From contig CP136064.1 of the NCBI GenBank assembly GCA_032622095.1, positions 38,736,426 to 38,800,425 of the forward strand: a stretch of 64,000 nucleotides of DNA, in the 5' to 3' direction. Shown one piece after another: positions 49,500 through 60,129 of the stretch. The notes below the pieces were generated by a model. That model saw only the letters and a list, made by a program, of their open reading frames with translations, had not been told where the DNA came from and made no database searches. The stretch comes from Siphonodentalium dalli (taxonomy: Eukaryota > Mollusca > Scaphopoda > Gadilida > Siphonodentaliidae). Within the stretch, counting starts at the first letter, position 1; each line of letters begins with the position of its first letter. The position numbers and the translations under genes were made by a program.

Positions 49500-50127
49500 A
49501 TACCGGTATACAAGAATTATTATAAATCAGAGACTACCACCCCTACCACTTATAATAAGGATTACCGGAATATATTAATTATTATAAATCATAGGCTACC
49601 ACCCTATATCCTTTATAATAAGGAATACCGGTATATATGAATTATTATAATTCATAGGCTACTATCCATACCCCTCATAATAAGTAATACCGGTTTATAT
49701 GAATTATTAGAAATCTGAGGCTACCACTCTGCCCCTTATAATAAGGAATACCGGAATATATTAATTATTATAAATCATAGGCTACCACCCTATATTCTTT
49801 ATAATAAGGAATACCGTTATCTATGAATATTATAAATCTTAGGCTACTATCCCTACCCCTCATAATAAGTAATACCGGTATATATAAATTATTATAAATC
49901 ATAGGCTACCACTCTGCCCCTTATAATAAGTAATACCGGAATATATGAATTATTATAAATAAGAGGTTACCACCCATATACCCCTCAGAATCAGTGGTAC
50001 CACCCATACCCCTTATAATAAGTAATACCGGTATATATTAATTATTATACATCAGAGACTACCACCCCTATCCCTTACAATAAGGAATATCGGTCTATAT
50101 GAATTATTATAAATCAGTTGCTACAAC
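49500..50127. repeat. 62 bp tandem array, left part
   Basis: About ten units with TAATACCGGTATATATGAAT, TATTATAAATCATAGGCTAC and CACCCTATACCCCTTATAAT. The array resumes after the inserted element at 51546-51600. Confidence 0.9.
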
Positions 50128-51537
50128 GGGAACATGTCTCTATTCCGAAGGTTCGCTATTCCGAAGGTTCACTATTCCGAAGGTTCACTACTCCGAAGGT
50201 TCGCTATTCCGAAGGTTCTCTATTCCGAAGGTTCGCTATTCCGAAGAGTTTTTTTTTTTAAAGGTTAATTCTATATTCAAGTATTGAGAGGGTTCTTTAT
50301 CACGAAGGAAATAACTTAAAACATTGAAACAATAAATGTTATTTTTTTATTTTTTCGCGGGTTTCCTTGAGATTTAATGTCATTACGTATGACGTTATTT
50401 TCCAATACATATTCACGTCAGGCAGCCCACACAATTGCTCTTTCCATGCGATTTAATGTCATCGCGTATGGCGTTATATCTCAATAATCTTACAGGCAAC
50501 AATACGCCAGCTAAAGGCGGGATTAAAACAGCGGGACTATAACTCTTTTTGAATACTGCGAAGCAGAATGTCGTTGAATAGACGGGTATTAGTTGAACCT
50601 AACTGCAATTGTGAATTTGTATTGAATTGTAAGGCCCACTTAATTTTCGAGTCATCGGCTATTTTTTATAGTGCCTTGATATCAGATTTTAAACACAATC
50701 TGTGCCATAAAATATGATTAAAACACTATATATAGTTCATCACCATTCCAAACGTCTGTATCAGTAGATGCCCTTAGAGAAATAGAAAACATCTTAAATC
50801 ATAAAAAGATTCCCCCGTTATATGTCATGGCTCTCAGAATGCAACATAATTCAACCTAATGTATTTTCAATTGAAGGGGAATAACATTATCTTTAAAATA
50901 TAGAGTTACCCCCCTCCATTGAAAATAATACACTTTACTTTGCGCAACAAAACCAGATGAACCTTAAGCACAAAAACAAGTCGGTAACCCTGCGTTAACT
51001 CGACAAAAACAACATGTTCACAGTTTATATTACACCGGATAAGCTGATAATACAGTGTTAGAGAGCTTCATATTTCAAATGGTATATATAGTGGCATATA
51101 TTTTATATGATTAATTAAGTGGGCCTTGAATGTTGATGTTTTTTTTTCAAATACAGATTGCCAGTTCGGAAAAACTATATCTCTTACATGTAGTTTATTT
51201 CAGTCATCGTGTTTTTAACTTTCCATAATGAACGATAAACTGATACTCTTTTCTTGCTATTAATAACCGATATCTAGGACAATTTGGGAATTAGAAGTGG
51301 ATGTATAAATGTACTCTATATGAATACTAGCGTAATCGTATTTTTCATTCCTCGTGTGGTTTTTGTGGTGGGGTGCACATTTTGATTCATTTCTGGTTAA
51401 ATACGCCCAGAATAGAAAACCTTCGGAATGGGGAACCTTCGGAATAATGAACCTTCGGAATGGGGAACCTTCGGAATAATGAACTTCGGAATAGCGAACC
51501 TTCGGAATAATGAACCTTCGGAATAGAGAACCCAACC
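50128..51537. mobile_element. 1.41 kb element with tandem-repeat TIRs, 8 bp TSD
   Basis: Flanked by the exact 8 bp repeat GCTACAAC (50120-50127, 51538-51545) inside the 62 bp array. Both ends consist of CTATTCCGAAGGTTC repeated about seven times, in inverted orientation (50140-50247 and 51418-51530), preceded by GGGAACATG or its loose inverse. An 8 bp duplication suggests hAT-type insertion, and arrays as TIRs recall foldback elements. No open frame of note inside. Confidence 0.85.
50632..51125. mobile_element. ~495 bp inverted-repeat insert inside the 1.41 kb element
   Basis: Ends AAGGCCCACTTAATT and AATTAAGTGGGCCTT, with further loosely paired blocks (ATAGTGCC / GGCATATA). Target duplication unclear (TTGTAA against TTGAAT). 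Confidence 0.6.
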
Positions 51538-51545
51538 GCTACAAC

Positions 51546-51600
51546 CCACATCCCTTATACCGGTATATATGAATTATTATAAATCATTGATAATATATCC
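51546..51600. repeat. 62 bp tandem array, right part
   Basis: CCCTTATACCGGTATATATG and AATTATTATAAATCATTG continue the array interrupted at 50127. Confidence 0.85.
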
Positions 51601-52501
51601 ATTATAATATGTGAGTCAGTGACATGTCATGTTCGTTGGGAAATCAAACTGCCATAATAATTAAAATTTTCACAATGTTACCTAAGCAATTCTTATAGAT
51701 ATATCTTTCTTTATAACAAAGAGAGCGTGCGACAAATGACGTCATGTGGGTATTTCCGCAGATAAGGGGAACTCCCTCATTATTATACCATTATCATATC
51801 ATTATCATAGAATTTGCATTCGTTATTCGGAAACTTTCGGCTCTTCTCGTCACATGTATTAGATTCGAGTCGACAAAAATCCGTCGTTTGAAACCAAGAC
51901 GGATTTCAGACGCATCACCGACGAAGATTCGTCTGAATTGGACGGAGATTCGTCTGTGGTGCGTCTGACACGGATCTAATTGTTTCAAACGTCGCATTTT
52001 AGACGCATTTAATACAATTGTGGGTCTGGTATTAGATTCGAGTCGACAAAAATCCGTCGTTTGGAACGGGCCTAACCCATACCTGCTAGCGTCCAGCCAG
52101 CCACGTTTAAGCAAGTAAATATATTATTTGTCAACAACTGGTTCTAAGTAATTTTTTTCAAAGAACACTCAGGAAATATAAGATATGTTTTATAGTACAT
52201 CATTCTTCACAGTGTTCAGTCCACATTTCCATATTTGATTCTTAGATATGGACTTTTCTTGGACCAATGCATGTCAAAATATTTTTTTAAATCTATATAA
52301 AGTTCACAATTTGTATTTCTAACATAATCCATCATGAATTCTAGTCTTAAAATGTTGCAACAATGGGCATGGTTTCTGTGATTACTAATATAAGTTAACA
52401 TAATCCTGTATAAGACTTTATCAAATTTTGGTAATATTGGGTCCACAAAGGCCTTAAAGGTACGGGTGGCGTTCGTTGCAGAAATATTCATATTCGCCAT
52501 C

Positions 52502-53037
52502 AACAGAAGGAATATGAATCGTACGTGACACGTAGTGGAGCAACCACACATGATGTGCCTCAATTTTATCTTTTATCGCCGACATTACGCTAAGAATAAT
52601 TTATGTAACATCATGCAGTGGTCACGACGGAGACGACATGCCAACCTGACAAAACGTGTCGTGGATTGTGCAATCTTGTCTGGATTCTGGCCCTCAAATC
52701 CAAAATGATGTTAGAAACCGTATCATGACGTCTTCATTTTTCGTTTTCATTCAGCTAACGGACGAAATTGGTCTAAATTAAATTAATAGGTCTAAATTAC
52801 ATGTAAATTCTTCGTAAATTGTGAAGTGGTTACTTTCATTTTCATCGCGATGCTTCATTCCCAATTCCGCGTTTTTTTTGGTCATTCTCCACACTGTTGC
52901 TAACCGGAAGTCACGTGACAATATCTCCAAAATCCATAACCGCGATCTTTGAAAAATCACTGATGGATATAGAAAAAAATATATGACGTCATTCACCTGC
53001 GACTAAGGTATAAACAACCACCTGGTGGTTGCTATTA
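52502..53037 (-). repeat. Repeat F1 inserted in MITE B
   Basis: Reverse complement of 39530-39990 with small indels, from GAATCGTACGTGACACG to CCACCTGGTGGTTGCTATTA. Confidence 0.75.
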
Positions 53038-53191
53038 CAATATATATAGTTTTGTTCATATGCCAAACATAATCAGCGCGTAAATAGTATATTGTCGTCA
53101 AGACGTACGGTGGTGTACGTAAACAAGAGCCTGCTCGAGTTACAGAAGTTTTCCTGCTGTTTACATAACATAGCGCAATGCTATTGGTTAA

Positions 53192-53684
53192 AGGCACGTG
53201 AAGCCTTAGTTGTCGAAAATATTCATATTTGTTCCAATCACCGTAAACAGAAAAACATTAAAACGCATACAGTTTCGTTCATATAAACCATGACCATCGC
53301 GTAAACAGCATGTTATCATAAAGATTTACTATATTTTACATAAGCAAGAACCTGATTGTGTTACAGAAGACAGCACAATGCTGCTGGCTAATCACACACA
53401 AATGGCATAAACGCTCTTTATTCGTTCCATATCAGGAATTCACCAACAAAAACGCTCTTTATGTTTACCACCATAATATAAACAAACACCAGAAAAGTAA
53501 CTTTTTATGCTTGTGTTTACATAACAATGGTCAAAGATATGACAATAACATACTGTTTATGCGATATTTCTTATTTGTATACGGACAAAGTCTGTCTACA
53601 TTTTGTTGTTCTTTCTGTTTGTGGCGGTTTTTGACGGGTGGAAATATTTTCACAGGATACCCACCGCCAAGGCCAACCGTACCT
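53192..53684 (-). mobile_element. MITE A, full length, inside MITE B
   Basis: Inserted at the GGTTAATCACAC of MITE B (intact at 29010-29021), giving TTAA at 53188-53191 and 53685-53688. This insertion fixes the 493 bp length and the TTAA target. Confidence 0.95.
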
Positions 53685-53991
53685 TTAATCACACACAAAT
53701 TATATAAACGCTCTTTATTATTTCCATATCAGGAAAACAGTAACAAATAACGCTCTTTATGTTTACCATATCCGGATCTGAACAAAAGCCAGGTTCTGTA
53801 ACGTTTTTTGCTTTTGTTTACATAACAAAGGAAAAACATTTGACAATAACATACTGTTTATGCCATATTTCAGATTGGTATAAGAACAAAGTCTGTCTAT
53901 ATATTTTACTATTATTTCTGTTTATGGCGGTTTTTGACGGAGGTGAATATTTTAACAGCATACCCGCCGCCAACGCCGCCCGTATCTTTAA

Positions 53992-54139
53992 AACAACTAT
54001 ATCTATGTTGTTTATTACGTTATGCAGCTTGTGTGGTAATTTCACCCAAATACACTGTAGCGATGTCGATAGCTTAGGTGTCTTAAATCGTGCCTTGCAT
54101 AAACACCCAACCGGTAAAGTACTACACTAATATGAATCG
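53992..54139 (-). repeat. Repeat F2 fragment
   Basis: Reverse complement of 39988-40133, directly beside the MITE B end exactly as in the first locus. It is followed by a duplicate MITE B end (CCAACGCCGCCCGTATCTTG, 54140-54160). Confidence 0.75.
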
Positions 54140-54164
54140 CCAACGCCGCCCGTATCTTGAAACT

Positions 54165-54480
54165 TTGATGCTGTTTCAACTATAACATGTTTTTAGTCAA
54201 TTGACACTATCTGAGTAGCTTGATAATATATAATTAGTTAGAGTTTTCAAATTATATCTGTCTGTAATTTGTTCTCATGCATTCCAAATATCTGGAAAGC
54301 GATGTTTTTGGAGTGCTGAAGAAAAACTGGTTCTTGGTGTTTGCAGTTGATGTCAGATGAAGGATCTTTCCCGGTTCCAACCTCAGCAAAGTATACAAAT
54401 AGCCATTTGAGTAGATAACACAGCGTCAGTATCATAACTAATACTATAGACACAACTTTTCCATCATAAAAAAACATTCC
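54165..54480. other. No recognisable feature
   Basis: Nothing recognised. Confidence 0.4.
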
Positions 54481-54483
54481 ATT

Positions 54484-56619
54484 TTACTTATGAGGTAAGT
54501 CGATTCTTGACGAACAAGGAAAGAAGGAACTGACTTTTCATGAATTCAGATGAGGATGAAGCGAAATCAGAATGGTTTTATGATTTCATCACACATGAGG
54601 ACCAATGCTTTGCAGCAAGCTACATATTCTGGAACATTGATGTCATGCTTGACGGATATAAGTAGTTGATTAGATGCATCAACTTCGAGAAAATCTCTGA
54701 CATGATCTTTCAGCAGGAAAACGCTAGATCCATTGTTGAATCAACTGTTAAAACGATTTCCAAGAAATATTTCAAGAGGAAGACTTTTGGTGTCACTTTC
54801 TGTTCAAAACATTCTTTCACATATGTTTGGAAGTTCAGATGCTGTCCGTTTTTCTCATCACCACCTCATGCTAAGGCTTTACAGTGTGTTCTTACCAGAC
54901 GGGTTGTGCCAGGTTGAGAAATATATCGAAAGTATATATTGTGAATGGGTGGATCTTCAGAAAAGCTCTTTTCAACAATGCCTTGGTTGAAACGTCAGCC
55001 TTGTGGACAAGCACATGGAGCGCTCAGACGAAATTGCACAACTTACTAGTAGATAGCTGCTCATTGTCTGACTAGTCAACCCATGTGTTCTTTAATGATG
55101 TTGGTTTTAAGTATTTGAGAACCGTGTTCATGCGCAGCTGAGTTGATGCTTTGACCGACATTGCAATGTTATGTTTTAATACGCGATATAATGCTGTATC
55201 ATCTGTACATTCTGCACTAGTGGCGATGTCAACCAAAATTTGCAAATATGTTGACGATTCGGCAGTTGTTCAGCCAGTTGTCTGTCACATAATGTAAGTT
55301 TTTGAATGTTCCTATTGTTGACGCATGATGTGGATGGTAATTTATGGTAATGTATTTGCTGTCATATTGACGAAGGACAGGACCGTCTCAATTACTGGCG
55401 ACACTTTGCTATGTGGCACATTCTATTGAAGAAGCTGATATGTGACCCGCCATATCAAATCCAGTCGTAAGTCGGGATTTTTTTTACCCTGTGCCAATGC
55501 ATTCTCTTATATATGCGAGTCGACCATAGGTCGCCTCCCATATATAAGAGAATGCATTGGCCTAACAATGTTTTATCATATTTTTTAGATAAATGTTTCT
55601 TGCAATTTTTAGGACATAAAATAAAAAACATCCATTACCCTGCAGGGAGCCCCACACATATATAGAAGCATATAGAAGAGTGTCGTCTGCTCATGTTTGT
55701 CTGGGGCTCTGTATGGGTGAATTATATAATTGTTAAAGAATACAAGAAAAAATCATTAAAATTGTAAAAAATTGTTAGGCCAATGGCCAATGCATTCTCT
55801 TATATATGCGAGGCGACCTATGGTCGACTCGCATATATAAGAGAATGCATTGGCACAGGGTAAAAAAAATCCCGACTTACGACTGGATTTGATATGGCGG
55901 GTCACGTATACACATTCTTGTGTATTAGTAGTATGGCACCTTGATTTTTAAAAAAAGGTGACAACGGTGTCTTGGACCATATCACAGAGCCATGCATTTT
56001 CATTTTGTAATTCTTTCGATTCTTGTTGAAGTATTGTTATCTGATGATATCTGCATTACTGATGAATTCTATGAGCTCAGAATATTTCTCATTGACAGAT
56101 ATTAGTTTGTGTCGACATTTCTCTGCGCATGTGTTTGCATAACTGATTTTGGATCGAATTTCCTGGACTTTGAGCTTTATTATATTCGTCGGCATACTGT
56201 TGTGCCTTTGACATGGATTCTTTTAACTAGGTCCTGAGTTTTCGTACGCCATACCTTGTTATTTTTTTCTTTAATTTACTTTTGGCTTCTTCCATGTTGA
56301 TATTAAGTATTTCGTTCTCCGATGTTACCTTGCGTCGATTTTCAGCAAGAGATGTGGCAACAGTCACATGTATTGCTGCAGCTTGATTACTGTTGTCTGT
56401 CTGCTTAGTATGTGACTTAGGAATGCTGATATTTTTTAAATAATGAATTGATCCATGTCTTGTGTGCATTCTCTTTGAGTCTTCCATATGATGCGTATGT
56501 TCTTTTGCACATAGAATATAATGCATGGCATCAGAATATACATGGACAAACCAATGAAAACAGTCGCCTTGTGCACTGTGCAACACTGTTGTCATCAATA
56601 TTTTATATTAGACCTGAGA
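54484..56619 (-). pseudogene. Unidentified protein pseudogene, copy 1 (C-terminal and middle part)
   Basis: Paralogue of 60820-62470. Minus strand, reading from 56619 down: an AQGDCFHWFVHVYSDAMHYILC segment with spaced Cys/His that may be a degenerate zinc-binding domain, an Asn/Lys/Glu-rich coiled coil (VTSENEILNINMEEAKSKLKKK, 56227-56400), a long eroded stretch, and a C-terminal part with LPLEIF.GNRFN, FLLKDHVRDFLEVDASN and NVPEYVA. The combination recalls a family of uncharacterised invertebrate proteins with GNRFNxLF and AGCKALG motifs, but I could not verify that. Several frameshifts and stops are shared with or additional to copy 2. A 466 bp MITE interrupts it at 55441, and its N-terminal end continues beyond a 3.1 kb transposon at 59759. 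Confidence 0.45.
55441..55906. mobile_element. TA-target MITE (466 bp) with the hairpin pair
   Basis: TIRs of ~45 bp start YGTGACCCGCCATATCAAAT and end in a poly-T/poly-A. TA lies on both sides (55439-55440, 55907-55908). The paralogous empty site at about 61844-61860 has one TA, confirming the insertion. Inside are hairpins 55493-55561 and 55786-55854 that match MITE C, with a different, longer spacer. TA duplication suggests Tc1/mariner-type mobilisation. Confidence 0.9.
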
Positions 56620-57289
56620 TATTAGCGAGTTTGCGATTTCAAACGGGTACGGGTACCGGTACGGGTACTGGTAGCTACCCGTACCGGTACACGTTTTGAA
56701 ATCGCAAACTGTTTTACGGGTAGAATTAAGCATATCGACGGGTAGTGTATGGTGAGCCAATTGCAGCACAATATATATTATATAGAGAAATTGTTATCCG
56801 CATTCGCTTTCTTGGCCGACGTTATACTTGCTGTTATGGTTATATGATGGACATCTGCGTGGATAATGGATTGCATTAACCAGGGACGAGGCGAAAGTGG
56901 AAGGGGTTGGCGTCTTTCTTTGACTCATTTTGGTAACATTTTCAATAATTAGCTTTCATAAGTAATTTCCCAGACCGTTCGAGTGTCGTCTAGAACAGAT
57001 GGAATTTTCTGACTGAGAAAATATGTTATGATAGCACAAATATACAATTACGCTAATTTAATAATCGAACCATTATTCGGTGTAAAATGTGTTGGTTTAG
57101 ACCCAGGGTCCAAGAATGTCCTACATGCATGCACTTTTAGTCAGATATAAGACCGAAATTGCCCCTTATATTAGTTGGGGAATATTTAGTCATATAACTG
57201 GTAATGGGTTGGAATCTTTCGAAGGGTCGGGCAAGGGAATATTCATCCCAAGAACTTGGATATTTGTCTGGGTCTAAACCCGGATGTAG

Positions 57290-58250
57290 GTAGAACAAGA
57301 GCTACATGTACACTGTGCGTGCAAAATACCCCCTCTCTTGGGTCGGCGGAAACTGGTAAAAAAGGGGCATAACTCTGGTAAAAATTGGCGGACGGAACTC
57401 AAATTTGAACTTGACCTGTGTTTTGGTGGGAGAAAGTAATATACCAAATTATCATTGAATCCGATAAGCTCTAGTAAAGTTATCATCCGGACAACAAATT
57501 TCAGGGATTTTCTAAGTCAAATTACGTCAAATAATGGGCATAACTCCGGTGAAAATTGGTGGATGGAACCCAAATTCGAACTTGAGCTGTCTTTTCTCCT
57601 AATAAACCCACATACCAAATTTGATTGAAATCGGTTCACTCTAACTAAAGTTATCATCCGGACAACATATTTCAGAGATTTTCTAAGTCAAATTACGTCA
57701 AAAAAGGGGCCATAACTCTCGCAAAAATTATCGGATTAAAACGAAATTTGGACTTTAGCTGTATTTCGATATATGTAATCCACAAAAAAAACGGGTTTTG
57801 CGTATAAACATTCCAAAATCGAGTTATCATCCGGAAACCAAAAAACATAATTTTCTGAGTCGAAAAAGGGGCATAACTCTGCCAAAAATGGTCGGACAGA
57901 ACCCAAGTTCGAACTTGACCTGTGTTTTGGTGGGAGAAAGTAATATACCAAATTTGGATTCATTCCGATAAACTATACTAAAGTTATCATCCGGAAAACA
58001 ATTTTCAAGGATTTTCTAAGTAAAAAAACGTAAAATAAGGGGCATAACTCCGGTGAAAATTGGCGGGCGGAACCCAAATTCGAACTTGAACTTACTTTTC
58101 GGCTAATAAACCCACATACCAAATTTTATTGAATTTGGTTCACTCTAACTAAAGTTATCATCCGGAAACCAGGTTAATGGACGGACGCCCGGACGCCCGG
58201 GCGGACAGACCAATACTATAATGCGGCCGTTTTTTCAAACGGGCGTATAC
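57290..58250. repeat. Pearl-like repeat, five ~170 bp cores
   Basis: Cores with GGGCATAACTCYGGTAAAAA, CCCAAATTCGAACTTGA, ATACCAAATT and AAGTTATCATCCGG at about 57365, 57538, 57708, 57870 and 58041, closing with GGACGGACGCCCGGACGCCC. It lies inside the 3129 bp transposon. Confidence 0.75.
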
Positions 58251-58254
58251 AAAT

Positions 58255-59750
58255 CAAACTTGTTAAATATAAAGGGTGTTTAATGGTACACTATTCATTA
58301 TATGGTTCGAATAAAGAGCGTTTGCTTCAAGTTTATGCGAAACAAAGAAAACAGCTAAAAGTCGCTCTGATGACGGTAAGATTGTGCCGAGTATGAGGTG
58401 TGTATATCAGTATTTGGTGTCACTATCGGCCACTACAATATACAACAGTCTTGGGGTTCAAATGCGCCATGTCCGTTCAAAAGTCAAATATCTATATTAA
58501 AATGAGAAATCAGTCACCACCACACAAGGTACAATAACTGAACGGTTGTTTTCAATCGTGTAACACATTCACGGCGTACTTATGCACAAAGGGTCGATAG
58601 GGGACGTGGCGAGAGGGTGGGGTGTATCACCCCAACTTTTGTCAACAGTTGGATATTGCATATACCTAACACACCAAAACATACGTTAAAATTATTCTGT
58701 CATTCAGTTTGATTTTCCAAAAATGTATTAGTGGGGATTTTTTTTTTATAGTTTTAGACCAACATTTGCAAATATTCCTACTTTTGGTAGAAACACATTC
58801 GGGCTATATGGTCAACAGCAGGTTGGAAATATCCAACAAATGTAAAGCTTGAGGAAAGTCAATAATTTATCAATTTTCATGTTCAGATTTCAAAACGTTC
58901 TCACACCAGACCGAACCATGGTCGACCCGGTATGCCCTGGTCTAACCACATTCAGTGGCTCGTCAATACTGATAATTAATTTGTGAAAAACAAACCAGGG
59001 CGTGAATTTGCCTGGTGTTAGACCACTAGATGTTATGATTTTGCAATTTCCAGGTTCGTATCTACAAAACTGTTCTCGTACTGCATGGTCGGCAAGGTGG
59101 ACCCCCCCCCCCCATCACAGGACTTCTGCAACAAGACTACTGATCCATTTAGAACAGTCCACAATAATATTCAGGACAGTGAAGGATCAGTTGGGGGGAA
59201 TCAGAGCCCAACGGCGTGCACAATTTGAATTACGCACAAACCTCTGTTTGGTGTGGTTTAAGGGGGTGTATAGTTGGGAATTTGAAGGTGGACACACCTT
59301 CTCAACGCGGAGACCCCCTATAATTACGTCCCTGTGTCGAGACTGCGAATAGCACCGCCAACTCACTCTCTTAATCATAACACGTCATTACTTGAGTGAA
59401 GACAGTTGTCAGTAAACAAATCGGCGTTCCATAGTTATCTTCGTGTTAGAAGCCGCCTCGATACTTTGAACATAAAACATGGCTTAAATGACAAATGTAT
59501 CAATGAGATTTGGCAATGAAATCGTGCAATAAATAGATTAATGCATAGCTGACTGTTATTTCGTAGAACTAATGTACTTTTGAGTGAGAAAACTTTAGCG
59601 AAAGACTACCAGTCAATGGGATACATCTACCCGTTCCAAATCCCTATCGCTTTATGTGCTGCATTCAAAGTACGCAAATGACCGTGACGATTTTCACCGA
59701 TCTACCTGGATCTACCGGTACCCGTACCCGTCCAACGGGTATCGCAAACT
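58255..59750. other. Interior of the transposon, nothing recognised
   Basis: Contains one AATAAAGAGCGTTT word as in MITE A/B and C/T-rich runs; no domain-like translation. Confidence 0.45.
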
Positions 59751-59758
59751 CGCTATTA

Positions 59759-60125
59759 ATATTCTACATTGTTGCTGTAGCTGATTTTAGGTGATAGTTA
59801 ATGAATGTTGCCTTAGCATAGTATTTGTAGAGCAAAATTATGCTTATAAATTATTAGCAGGGATGATTTCAATAATGCTATAGTCAGATTCGCGCACATG
59901 TGTTGAGCTTGATACTAGAACATCACCATTATCTAAGGTCTGTGTTGTTTGGTCAACACACACAGGGGAATCGTCGTCAGCGATAATGTTCTCCAAAATG
60001 AATGAGCATGTAGTAACATGCTGGTATATTCTATTGAATATTCTTTGGTTATTGTTTCACATATGGTAAACTAGTTGGGGAAATATAGCGTGACTTTTTC
60101 GGATTATGTGACTGTTCAGTTGATC
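59759..60125 (-). pseudogene. Unidentified protein pseudogene, copy 1 (upstream part)
   Basis: Matches 62468-62880 of copy 2 (shared AAATTATTAGCAGGGATGATTTC, TTCTCCAAAATGAATGAGCA, TTCGGATTATG-GACTGTTCAGT). It is separated from the rest of copy 1 by the 3129 bp transposon. No intact frame. Confidence 0.5.
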
Positions 60126-60129
60126 GAAA

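Larger units (their letters stand above)
49130..52072. mobile_element. Harbinger-like non-autonomous element with perfect 42 bp TIRs
   Basis: TIRs 49130-49171 and 52031-52072 are identical over 42 bp, starting GGCCCGTTCCAAACGACGGA, with TAA on both sides (49127-49129, 52073-52075). This combination marks PIF/Harbinger. GACGGATT and GACGCATC words recur in the subterminal DNA. No transposase; the interior is a 62 bp array with a further insertion. Confidence 0.85.
48556..52457. mobile_element. Outer element with ~350 bp inverted arms
   Basis: Left arm 48556-48905 and right arm 52110-52457 are diverged inverted copies (shared AGTAATCACAGA, CATTTTAAGA, GATTATGTTAGAAATACAAA, TTGGTCCAAGAAAA). Everything between, except 48906-49129, is a later insertion. 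On the minus strand of the right arm and the plus strand of the left arm the same frame reads DYVRNTxCELY and SPYLRIKY; the resemblance may reflect a coding past, but I do not recognise a family. Confidence 0.65.
52458..53987 (-). mobile_element. MITE B carrying two insertions
   Basis: Inverse MITE B from AGGTACGGGTGGCGTTCG (after TTAA 52454-52457) to CGCCCGTATCT (before TTAA 53988-53991). Removing repeat F1 (52502-53037) and MITE A with its TSD (53188-53687) leaves about 498 bp, the normal length. Confidence 0.85.
56625..59753. mobile_element. 3129 bp non-autonomous transposon, empty site known
   Basis: Begins GCGAGTTTGCGAT and ends ATCGCAAACTCGC, flanked by TATTA (56620-56624, 59754-59758). 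The paralogue at 62463-62467 has a single TATTA and no insertion. Subterminal DNA at both ends is rich in GGGTACGGGTACCGGTA-type words, and the left end forms its own hairpin (about 56629-56710). The interior has a pearl-like repeat (57290-58250) and no recognisable transposase; a 116 codon frame at 59002-59352 crosses a run of 14 C and has no domain. Confidence 0.85.

Noticed and set aside
49500-50127. CRISPR-like or regulatory array
   Set aside because: 62 bp units are contiguous and drift gradually, a plain satellite.
52216-52563. 115 codon minus-strand protein
   Set aside because: It combines the inverted arm of one element with the end of MITE B and repeat F1; only the arm part has a counterpart (left arm, with stops).
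59002-59352. 116 codon plus-strand gene
   Set aside because: Runs through 14 C in a row inside a non-coding transposon; no motif.
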